Shown here piece after piece: positions 7,717-13,783 of a DNA stretch of 18,816 nt. Both the position numbers and the translations under genes were made by a program. Within the stretch, counting starts at the first letter, position 1; every line of letters begins with the position of its first letter. This stretch comes from Bacteroidales bacterium (GTDB taxonomy: Bacteria; Bacteroidota; Bacteroidia; Bacteroidales; F082), in the NCBI GenBank assembly GCA_017508895.1, contig JAFWRA010000230.1, positions 1 through 18,816 of the forward strand, in the 5' to 3' direction. The notes beneath the pieces were generated by a model. The model was given only the letters and a program-made list of their open reading frames with translations. It was not told the origin of the DNA and did no database searches.

Positions 7717-8259
7717 ATGGCAAACCCTACTACGAAACAAGAGCTCAAGGCCTCCATGCAAGAAGGCTATGCGAAACTGATTGAACAAATCGGGAAGATG
7801 AGCGCGGACGAAGTCAATGCTCCGTTCAACTTCACCGCTGACCCAAAGAAATGCGGTGTCCGTTGGCAATATGACCGTTGCCTCCGCGACTTGTTGGTGC
7901 ATCTTTACGAATGGCAGGTCTTGATGCGCATTTTCGTGCAAAACATCCGCGAAGGACGCCCAAAAGACTACCTACCTGACGCGTATCGCAAGAACTACCA
8001 CGAGATGGACAAGATGATTGTGGAGCAGCACCAATCCACCTCATTGGAAGAAGCGAAAGAGCTCCTTGCACAGACCCATCAGGAAATGCTCAACCTGACC
8101 GATGGCTTTACAGACGAGGAACTCTTTGGCAAAGGCATCTTCAAATGCACCTATACCACCACGATGGCAGCCTATTTCGTGAGCGTCACCACAAGTCCGT
8201 ATTCGCAGGCGGTAAAGTTGCTCAAAACGCATCAGAAAAATTGCACAAAATTGAACTAA
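7717..8259 (+). CDS. ClbS/DfsB family four-helix bundle protein
   Basis: A 180-residue protein starting at ATG 7717 (MANPTTKQEL). An in-frame TTG at 7708 is possible but less likely. The N-terminal TKQEL, the central DLLVHLYEW (58-66) and the late TSPYSQAVKLLK (159-170) fit the ClbS/DfsB family (DUF1706), a DinB-like helical bundle. ClbS of colibactin-producing E. coli protects its host by hydrolysing the electrophilic cyclopropane of colibactin; most homologues elsewhere are uncharacterised. There is no signal peptide, so it is cytoplasmic. It is immediately followed by a 59-residue winged-helix protein whose ATG lies 1 nt after this stop codon, so the two are surely co-transcribed. No biosynthetic cluster is visible nearby; a role in detoxifying a foreign metabolite is inferred from the family only. 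Confidence 0.83.
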   Translation: MANPTTKQELKASMQEGYAKLIEQIGKMSADEVNAPFNFTADPKKCGVRWQYDRCLRDLLVHLYEWQVLMRIFVQNIREGRPKDYLPDAYRKNYHEMDKMIVEQHQSTSLEEAKELLAQTHQEMLNLTDGFTDEELFGKGIFKCTYTTTMAAYFVSVTTSPYSQAVKLLKTHQKNCTKLN

Positions 8260-8260
8260 A

Positions 8261-8440
8261 ATGGAAGCAAAAGAACAAGTATTACAAGCCATGCGCGAAA
8301 TTGGCACACCTGTCAACGCAGGTAAAATCGCTGAAGTCACCGGCCTCGACCGGAAAGTGGTTGACAAGGCCTTTGATGCTTTGAAGAAAGAAGGTGCCAT
8401 CATATCTCCTATCCGCTGTAAGTGGGAACCAGCGAAATAA
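8261..8440 (+). CDS. Small winged-helix DNA-binding protein (59 residues)
   Basis: A short gene, starting 1 nt after the ClbS-like stop (TAA-A-ATG). Its product reads MEAKEQVLQAMREIGTPVNA at the start. It continues with a helix-turn-helix (GKIAEVTGLDRKVVDKAFDALKKEG split over about residues 21-45) and a wing ending SPIRCKWEPAK. The pattern of 'introduce GKIAE, then G-L-D-R-K recognition turn, then K-K-E-G-A-I wing' is that of stand-alone MarR/Rrf2-like winged helices of about 60 residues found in Bacteroidota and methanogens. It probably regulates its own two-gene unit or senses a ligand with its partner. It ends 1 nt before the stop of the convergent GH20 gene, with no terminator in between. 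The coding call is firm; the regulatory target is unknown. Confidence 0.8.
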   Translation: MEAKEQVLQAMREIGTPVNAGKIAEVTGLDRKVVDKAFDALKKEGAIISPIRCKWEPAK

Positions 8441-8441
8441 A

Positions 8442-10232
8442 CTATCTTTTCTTAAATACAAATCCTTCCTTTTCCCAAGCGGGCATTTCCCGTTCGACGA
8501 TGATGCTGTAGAATCGGCCAAAGTCGACGGAGTCAGGAGAGGCATTCCAAGCCCGTTCGGCCACACCTAAGGCTTTGGGGAGCATTTGATATGTGGCATC
8601 ATCGAAACTGCGGAGTTGCGACGACCAAAGTTGAGCCTGCACGCCAATGACGTCGCCTTTGTAGTCTTTGGGCTGCAAAGCAAAGGTCTTGCGCTCATCC
8701 ACATAGCCTGCCCAAGAAAGGCCAATCTCATCGGAGGAATCACTATAAGCAAGGTCAAGGTAGGTGTAAGCAGCGGGCGAAAGCGCCACGGGGAATCCTT
8801 CGATGCCATCGGTGTTCCAGACATTGAGGTAATACAACGAACGTTTGAGTCTTTCCTGGGTTGCAGGTTCCAAACCCCGAGCAATGTCTTCCCATCCCGC
8901 AAGGCGGATGTCACGTGCTTCAGCAAGGTCGAGCATATTGTTAATAAACAATTCTTTCATCTCATGACGGTCGTGGCCCGACCAAGCACCATCCGGCACC
9001 TCATCTCCACCGATATGGATGGCAGGCAGCGGCACGCCCGCCTCTTGGTGCAAGAGAATGACCTCGTCGAAGACCTTGCCATAAAACTTGTACACACTTG
9101 GCAAATCCACGCTCAGCACGTTGTCGGTGAAGTCCTGTGCCGACCAGTAGCGTGAAGTGTCGGAAGGGTCTTGCAAGCGGAAACTGCTATCGCCCGTGCG
9201 CCGTTCATAGGCCTGCATCGCCTTGATGGAAGCCCGTGAGTGGCCAGGCATATCGAACTCGGGAATCACCGCGATGCGGCGCTCCCACGCATAACGGAGG
9301 ATCCGTTTGTACTCTTCAGATGAATAGTAAGTCACATTCCCGATTTTGCCATTGGCTGTAGGCTTAAGTGCCTTGGTCTCCTGTAGGTTCCAGTCGGGCA
9401 AGGCATGATACGCTCCATATTCAGTTAGTTCAGGAAAGTCTTTGATTTCCAAGCACCACGACTCATCATCAGCAATATGGAAATGCAAGGCGTTGAGTTT
9501 CCATGAGGCCATCAAGTCGAGGATTTTGAGCACTTCATTTACGCTCCTGAAGTCACGCACCACATCGAGCATGAAGCCACGATACTGGTAATCGGGCCAG
9601 TCCTCAATGGTCATAGGTTGCAAAGGATGTGGCAACTTGGAAAGTGTGGTCTGGGCATAAAAAGCTCCGTCCTCATCATCGGTTTCAATTTGGGGTCTTC
9701 CCTCCTCTACTATCATGATGCGATACCATCCCGCAGGATGTATTTCAGAGGCTTCCATCGGCTCTGAGCCGTAATGGATACGCTTGAGTTGCGGAATGAT
9801 GTCGCCCGACCGGACCTCATCAGTGTAAGCGAAATTGGATACTTCTGTTTCAGGCATTTCTAAGAAGTGATACGTCACTTCCATCGGCTGGTCTTGCTTC
9901 CCTCTTTGTTGCAGGATAAATCCCGCAGGTGCCCATGAGTGTCTCGGCAACGGGCGTCCATAATATTTCAACGTTACTATGCCGCTCTTCGGGATGTCGA
10001 TATACCATGTAGTTCCTTGATAATGATGCATCACTGGGCCTTCCACGAAGGTCTTGCCATCGAAGAGTTCCTGAAACCAAACGCGTGAATCTTTGGGCAC
10101 ATCATTGAGCACCAAGGTATGCAATGCCCGCCCGTCATCTTGACTGGTGCCTTCGATCCACACAGCTGTGGGGACACGTGAGCAGGCTACCGCAAACAGC
10201 AGGATGAATAGTAATTGTATTGTCTTCCACAT
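8442..10232 (-). CDS. GH20 beta-N-acetylhexosaminidase, lipoprotein
   Basis: A 596-residue protein starting at ATG 10232. The frame is open 18 codons further up, but this start gives a clean lipoprotein signal (MWKTIQLLFILLFAVAC, Cys17) and lies just behind a -7 element. An N-terminal domain covers about residues 20-205. The GH20 barrel follows, with YRGFMLDVVRDF (217-228), LHFHIADDESW (249-259), PEFDMPGHSRA (324-334) and the catalytic pair Asp410-Glu411 in HIGGDEVPDGAW. Later come YLDLAY and VQAQLWS, which line the active site in this family. GH20 enzymes remove terminal GlcNAc or GalNAc from glycans by substrate-assisted catalysis. As a lipoprotein it would act in the periplasm or at the surface, on mucin, N-glycan or chitin fragments. 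The gene lies 34 nt downstream of the histidine kinase stop but has its own likely promoter. Confidence 0.92.
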   Translation of the reverse strand: MWKTIQLLFILLFAVACSRVPTAVWIEGTSQDDGRALHTLVLNDVPKDSRVWFQELFDGKTFVEGPVMHHYQGTTWYIDIPKSGIVTLKYYGRPLPRHSWAPAGFILQQRGKQDQPMEVTYHFLEMPETEVSNFAYTDEVRSGDIIPQLKRIHYGSEPMEASEIHPAGWYRIMIVEEGRPQIETDDEDGAFYAQTTLSKLPHPLQPMTIEDWPDYQYRGFMLDVVRDFRSVNEVLKILDLMASWKLNALHFHIADDESWCLEIKDFPELTEYGAYHALPDWNLQETKALKPTANGKIGNVTYYSSEEYKRILRYAWERRIAVIPEFDMPGHSRASIKAMQAYERRTGDSSFRLQDPSDTSRYWSAQDFTDNVLSVDLPSVYKFYGKVFDEVILLHQEAGVPLPAIHIGGDEVPDGAWSGHDRHEMKELFINNMLDLAEARDIRLAGWEDIARGLEPATQERLKRSLYYLNVWNTDGIEGFPVALSPAAYTYLDLAYSDSSDEIGLSWAGYVDERKTFALQPKDYKGDVIGVQAQLWSSQLRSFDDATYQMLPKALGVAERAWNASPDSVDFGRFYSIIVEREMPAWEKEGFVFKKR

Positions 10233-10251
10233 GACACTCAGTTTTTTGCAG

Positions 10252-10287
10252 CAAATATAAGCAAAATCACTTAAACACCATCGCAAA
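10252..10287 (-). promoter_or_regulatory. Likely promoter for the GH20 gene
   Basis: On the minus strand TATATTTG (10259 down to 10252) matches TAnnTTTG. A TTTG lies at 10287-10284, with a 24-bp spacer, slightly long, so the -33 box is uncertain. The element sits between the histidine kinase stop and the GH20 start and would give a leader of about 15 nt. It suggests the hexosaminidase is not simply part of the two-component operon. Confidence 0.45.
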
Positions 10288-11124
10288 AACCGTCAAGCTG
10301 CTATCGCTCTGTTCAAGGACGAGGTTGCCGTTATGTCTAACCATGATTTGTTTCGACAAACTCAAGCCAATGCCCGTTCCATTCGGTTTGGTGGTGTAGA
10401 ACGGAATGAAGATTTCCTCGGTCTGGCGTAACGGGATGGCTTTCCCGTTGTTGGCCACACGGATGACGGTTTGGTCCTCCGAATTCAGGTCGGCGGTGAT
10501 GCGGATGGAAGTGGCACCTGCCTGCACAGCGTTCTTAATCAAGTTGTTAAAGACCATCATGATTTGACCTTCATCGGCATAGATGAGCAGGTCTGGCGTG
10601 TTGGCTTGATAGGTCAAAGTGGCCCCTTGCTCCGCAATCTTGGCCTTGTTGAGGAGCAACACGCGGTCCATCAGTTCATCCACCATCACCGCCTTGCGGA
10701 CAGGCGGCTGGGATTGTGTCATACTGCGGTACGACTCCACAAAACGGATCAAGTCCTTCGACGAGGCTGAAATGGTCTCCAGCCCTACCTTCACATCAAC
10801 GCCTTCCTCGGTGAGCAGGGCATCACTCAAGGAAGCGATGGGTGCGACGGTGTTCATGATTTCGTGCGTCATCACGCGAAACAGCTTGTTCTGCGAGGAC
10901 TCCTCGTTGGCTGCGTCGCGTCGCTCGAAGATGCCCTTGATGCGGTTGAGGGCTCGGTTGAGTGCCGACTTCTCCTTAAAGTGGAAGTTCAACTCGCCGT
11001 CCTCAAGGGCGTCCATCATGAAACCCACCTTTCGGGCATCGTTTCTGCGCACGATGAGTGTCGTCACCACAATCGCTGCAACGACGGCCACCACCACGAC
11101 CAATATCCAAATCCAGACACTCAT
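10267..11124 (-). CDS. Sensor histidine kinase lacking a periplasmic sensor domain
   Basis: A 285-residue kinase. One N-terminal membrane segment (about residues 4-25) is followed by a short linker, then a HisKA-like helix with the phospho-acceptor His87 in THEIMN. The ATPase domain has N-box NNLIKNAVQAG (193-203), a G1-like box VANNGKAIP (223-231, with Asn where Asp is usual), the F-box FYTTKPNG and G2 box GTGIGLSLS (249-257). There is no second membrane helix and no periplasmic domain, so the input probably comes through the membrane segment or from a partner protein. Its ATG overlaps the stop of the regulator gene (ATGA, 11121-11124), implying translational coupling. It is the expected cognate kinase of that NtrC-type regulator. 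Confidence 0.9.
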   Translation of the reverse strand: MSVWIWILVVVVAVVAAIVVTTLIVRRNDARKVGFMMDALEDGELNFHFKEKSALNRALNRIKGIFERRDAANEESSQNKLFRVMTHEIMNTVAPIASLSDALLTEEGVDVKVGLETISASSKDLIRFVESYRSMTQSQPPVRKAVMVDELMDRVLLLNKAKIAEQGATLTYQANTPDLLIYADEGQIMMVFNNLIKNAVQAGATSIRITADLNSEDQTVIRVANNGKAIPLRQTEEIFIPFYTTKPNGTGIGLSLSKQIMVRHNGNLVLEQSDSSLTVFAMVFK

Positions 11125-12476
11125 ATTCCGTATTCCTTTAGGCGACGGTATAAGGTCGGACGGCTGATTTTCAATGCCTTGGCCACTAGGGTCAAGTTGC
11201 CGTTGTAGGTCTTCATCGCATTGCGGATGACCTGTTCCTCGGCACTTTCGAGGGTTTGGTTTTGCGGTTTTGGCTTATCTTCATCCATCAGTTCCGAGGC
11301 GCGGAGTTGGAGGTCGGCGGCGCGTATGAGTTCCGCCTCGGAATAGATGACCGCCTTCTCGATACAGCCTTGCAGCTCGCGGATGTTGCCACTCCAACGG
11401 CAGCGTTTCAGGAGATTCATTGCCTCGTCGGAAAGGCCTTGTGCCTTACGGTGGTACTTCTCGGCATATTGCTTGACAAACATCTCTGCCAAAGTGACGA
11501 TTTCGTCGGGACGCTCGCGCAAGGGCGGCAGGTGCAGCGTCACCGTGTTGATGCGGTAGAACAAGTCTTCGCGAAAACGCCCTTCCTTGACCATCGTCGC
11601 CAGGTCCATGTTGGTGGCACAAATCAGGCGGATGTTGATAGGGATGGATTTCGTGTCGCCCACCTTGGTGATGCTGCGGTTTTGGATGACGCGCAGCAGT
11701 TTGGCCTGCTGTGCCAGCGGCACATTGCCAATCTCATCGAGGAAAAGCGTGGTGCCGTTGGCCTGCTCGAACTTGCCGATGTGGTCGGCATGGGCATCGG
11801 TGAAGGCGCCTTTCACGTGGCCGAACATCTCGCTCTCAAATAAGGTATCCGTGATGGCTCCTATATCCACGCCCACCATCAGCTTGGTGGCGCGATTGGA
11901 AAGTCGGTGTATCTCATTGGCCAACACATCCTTACCCGTGCCGTTCTCGCCCGTGATGAGCACGGTGGCATCGGTGGGAGCCACTTTCTCCACCATCTCG
12001 CGCAGTTGCTGCATCGCTTCGCTCTCGCCCCAGCGCATCGCGGGTGCGGCATTCGTGTAGGGTGGACTCATGCGATGTGTCCCTACACGATGTTTCTTGC
12101 AAGCCTCTTCGAGTGTGGCAAGCAATTTGGCATTGTCCCAAGGCTTCACCACGAAGTCGAAGGCACCGCGTTTCATGCCTTCCACGGCGAGGGCAATGTC
12201 GGCGTAGGCTGTGAAGAGCACCACCTCCACCTCGGGGAAGTCGCGTTTCAGTTCCGAGAGCCAGAAGAGGCCTTCGTTGCCCGTGTTGATGTCGGTCTCG
12301 AAGTTCATATCGAGCAGCACCACATCGGGCTTGAATGTCCGCATGGTCTCCATCAGCACCTTGGGCGAGGCGATGAGTTCCACCTCGGCGAAGCGCATGG
12401 GTAGCAATATCTTCAGTGCCGACCGGATGCCGGCGTTGTCGTCGACGACTAGGATTTTAGATTTGAGTTTGGACAT
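11121..12476 (-). CDS. NtrC-type sigma-54 response regulator
   Basis: A 451-residue enhancer-binding protein. The receiver domain (1-125) has the acidic pair D12/D13, phospho-acceptor Asp56 (VVLLDMN), T89 and K111. The sigma-54 AAA+ domain (about 145-380) has Walker A GENGTGKD (176-183), the sigma-54 contact loop GAFTDA (223-228, usual form GAFTGA), Walker B TLFLDEIG (243-250) and an R-finger region FREDLFYRIN. The C-terminus is a Fis-type helix-turn-helix (LTLVAKALKISRPTLYRRLK). It therefore binds distant enhancer sites and opens sigma-54 promoters when phosphorylated. It overlaps the kinase start by 4 bp. The best target in the window is the sigma-54 promoter of the permease at 13784-16162. 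A run of 7-8 bp repeats directly precedes its ATG, and no own promoter was recognised in the 88 bp upstream. Confidence 0.93.
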   Translation of the reverse strand: MSKLKSKILVVDDNAGIRSALKILLPMRFAEVELIASPKVLMETMRTFKPDVVLLDMNFETDINTGNEGLFWLSELKRDFPEVEVVLFTAYADIALAVEGMKRGAFDFVVKPWDNAKLLATLEEACKKHRVGTHRMSPPYTNAAPAMRWGESEAMQQLREMVEKVAPTDATVLITGENGTGKDVLANEIHRLSNRATKLMVGVDIGAITDTLFESEMFGHVKGAFTDAHADHIGKFEQANGTTLFLDEIGNVPLAQQAKLLRVIQNRSITKVGDTKSIPINIRLICATNMDLATMVKEGRFREDLFYRINTVTLHLPPLRERPDEIVTLAEMFVKQYAEKYHRKAQGLSDEAMNLLKRCRWSGNIRELQGCIEKAVIYSEAELIRAADLQLRASELMDEDKPKPQNQTLESAEEQVIRNAMKTYNGNLTLVAKALKISRPTLYRRLKEYGI

Positions 12477-12513
12477 TTCAGTTATTAGTTGTTCAGTTAT
12501 TCAGTTGTCAGTT
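12477..12513. repeat. Short tandem repeat abutting the regulator start codon
   Basis: Five (C/T)AGTT units occur at 12479, 12486, 12494, 12502 and 12509, that is at 7-8 bp spacing. On the minus strand they read as ACTGAAYA-like units running right up to the ATG at 12476. They occupy the place of the ribosome-loading region. The copy number could vary by slippage; no function is known to me. Confidence 0.6.
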
Positions 12514-12517
12514 TTTT

Positions 12518-12547
12518 GACGCGGGACTTCGAGACGCGGAACACGGG
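12518..12547. repeat. Two-copy GC-rich 15-bp tandem repeat
   Basis: GACGCGGGACTTCGA (12518-12532) is followed directly by GACGCGGAACACGGG (12533-12547), 10 of 15 positions identical, then by another GGGAC-like start. It is far richer in G and C than the AT-rich flanks and lies between the ATPase_2 gene and the regulator. Similar GGGAC/TTCG minisatellites occur between genes of Bacteroidales in my recollection; this is not checked. Confidence 0.45.
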
Positions 12548-12564
12548 ACCCAAGTCGCCGTATT

Positions 12565-13701
12565 TCAAACTTTTCTCCTATCCAACCAAAGTTTCATCAA
12601 CGGGTCGGAAATGGAATAGGTTTTTTCTTTTCTTGTAATAAGGTCGTATTCAAGCAATTTGAGAGCTGCTGATTGACTTGAACTTGGCGAACGCAAACGG
12701 TATTTCTTGTTGAATGCCGTGGAAGTGATGCCTTGCACCTGTTTTTCGGCATGGATGGCGTAAAGCAGTTCCTTTTGCGCTTCGGTAATATAGGCCAACT
12801 GTTCACGCAACCGAGAGTCATTCTCATCAATATAATCCTCAATCAGCTGATTTACAGCCTCAACATCGCAAGTTTGGCCTTTAGGTGTTTCCGAAAAAGC
12901 GTCCTTCATGATACGTTGCACATACAAAGTTACGCCCATAAAAACCTCGTAAACATGCAAAAAGGCATCAGGTGCAAGGTCTTTCCCCGACTCTTGAAAA
13001 TGGCGAGTCGCGAAATCCAGATAGACATCGGAGGCGATAGGTTCCAATCGGAGCGATTTTGCACTTTGAAAAAACGGCCTCTTTGACGAGAAAAACATTT
13101 CTTCCATTAGCCTTCTCTGACTGCCTGAAAACACAAAATTGGCATTCGAGAGTTTTTGGATATGCGTTCTCAATAAAGCCTCTATATTCTTCTCGGAATA
13201 CCGCGTAATCTGTTGAAATTCATCAATAACGACAATGCAACGCTTATCGACTTTTTCAAGGTAACTGAAGATTTCCGCTAAAGTATATTCCGGGTTCTGC
13301 ACATCGCCCAACTTGATGTCGAAAGTGGGCATGTTTTGGACGGTGTCGTAGCCGAAACTTGCGCTAAGCGACTTCAAGAAAGTGACAAACTGCTTGCGCA
13401 ACTTCACACTTCGAGAGGCCACATTGTCGAAAACCGCTGTCCCAAGAGCAAGGATAAACTCGCGGAAGGTCGTAGTGTGAAGTATATCGACCGAAACAGT
13501 GATATACTCATCTTTGATTTCCGGCTTCTCAAAAACAAAATCCACCAAAGCTGTCTTCCCCATTCTACGCGGTGAAGTCAGCACCACATTCATCTGATTA
13601 TGAATCGATTTCTCCAAATCAGCCGCTTCCTTCACGCGGTCGCAAAAGTATTCGGGGGCAATCTTTCCTGAAACTATGAAGGGATTGATGTTTTTTACCA
13701 T
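12565..13701 (-). CDS. Archaeal-type AAA ATPase (ATPase_2 family) with C-terminal winged helix
   Basis: A 378-residue protein beginning NPFIVSGKIAPEYFCDR, the usual opening of this family (PF01637-like, STAND-related). Walker A is SPRRMGKT (43-50), Walker B IVVIDEF (156-162), and a sensor motif FVFSGSQ lies at 189-195. The C-terminal part (about 300-378) predicts a winged helix: TEAQKELLYAI, GITSTAFNKKY, AALKLLEYDLI and ISDPLMKLWL. Members occur in many copies in Bacteroidota and archaea; their cellular job is unknown. It has its own promoter (13721-13749) with twin direct repeats in the -33 region, which the winged helix could bind. It sits between the permease and the two-component genes, which probably belong together, so it looks like an inserted cassette. 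Confidence 0.85.
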   Translation of the reverse strand: MVKNINPFIVSGKIAPEYFCDRVKEAADLEKSIHNQMNVVLTSPRRMGKTALVDFVFEKPEIKDEYITVSVDILHTTTFREFILALGTAVFDNVASRSVKLRKQFVTFLKSLSASFGYDTVQNMPTFDIKLGDVQNPEYTLAEIFSYLEKVDKRCIVVIDEFQQITRYSEKNIEALLRTHIQKLSNANFVFSGSQRRLMEEMFFSSKRPFFQSAKSLRLEPIASDVYLDFATRHFQESGKDLAPDAFLHVYEVFMGVTLYVQRIMKDAFSETPKGQTCDVEAVNQLIEDYIDENDSRLREQLAYITEAQKELLYAIHAEKQVQGITSTAFNKKYRLRSPSSSQSAALKLLEYDLITRKEKTYSISDPLMKLWLDRRKV

Positions 13702-13720
13702 AAGGCCTTGATTTTGGGGA

Positions 13721-13769
13721 CAAAGATAATGCTTTTACTCAAATTACCGAAAAAAAATTACCGAAAAAA
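13721..13769 (-). promoter_or_regulatory. Promoter with twin direct repeats, ATPase_2 gene
   Basis: On the minus strand the -7 element is TATCTTTG (13728 down to 13721). AAATTACCG occurs twice on the plus strand, at 13741-13749 and 13755-13763, each followed by a run of A, a 14-bp period. The T-rich side of the nearer copy stands where the -33 element should be (21-bp spacer). A protein bound to the repeats would block or assist RNA polymerase, so self-regulation by the ATPase is a reasonable guess. Confidence 0.55.
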
Positions 13770-13783
13770 CATAATTTGCAATT

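Noticed and set aside
10233..10286. Extended start for the GH20 protein (18 extra codons)
   Set aside because: It would overlap the kinase stop and the -7 element, and would hide the lipoprotein signal that begins at 10232.
12518..12547. CRISPR-like repeat
   Set aside because: Only two imperfect adjacent copies with no spacers and no cas genes in the window.
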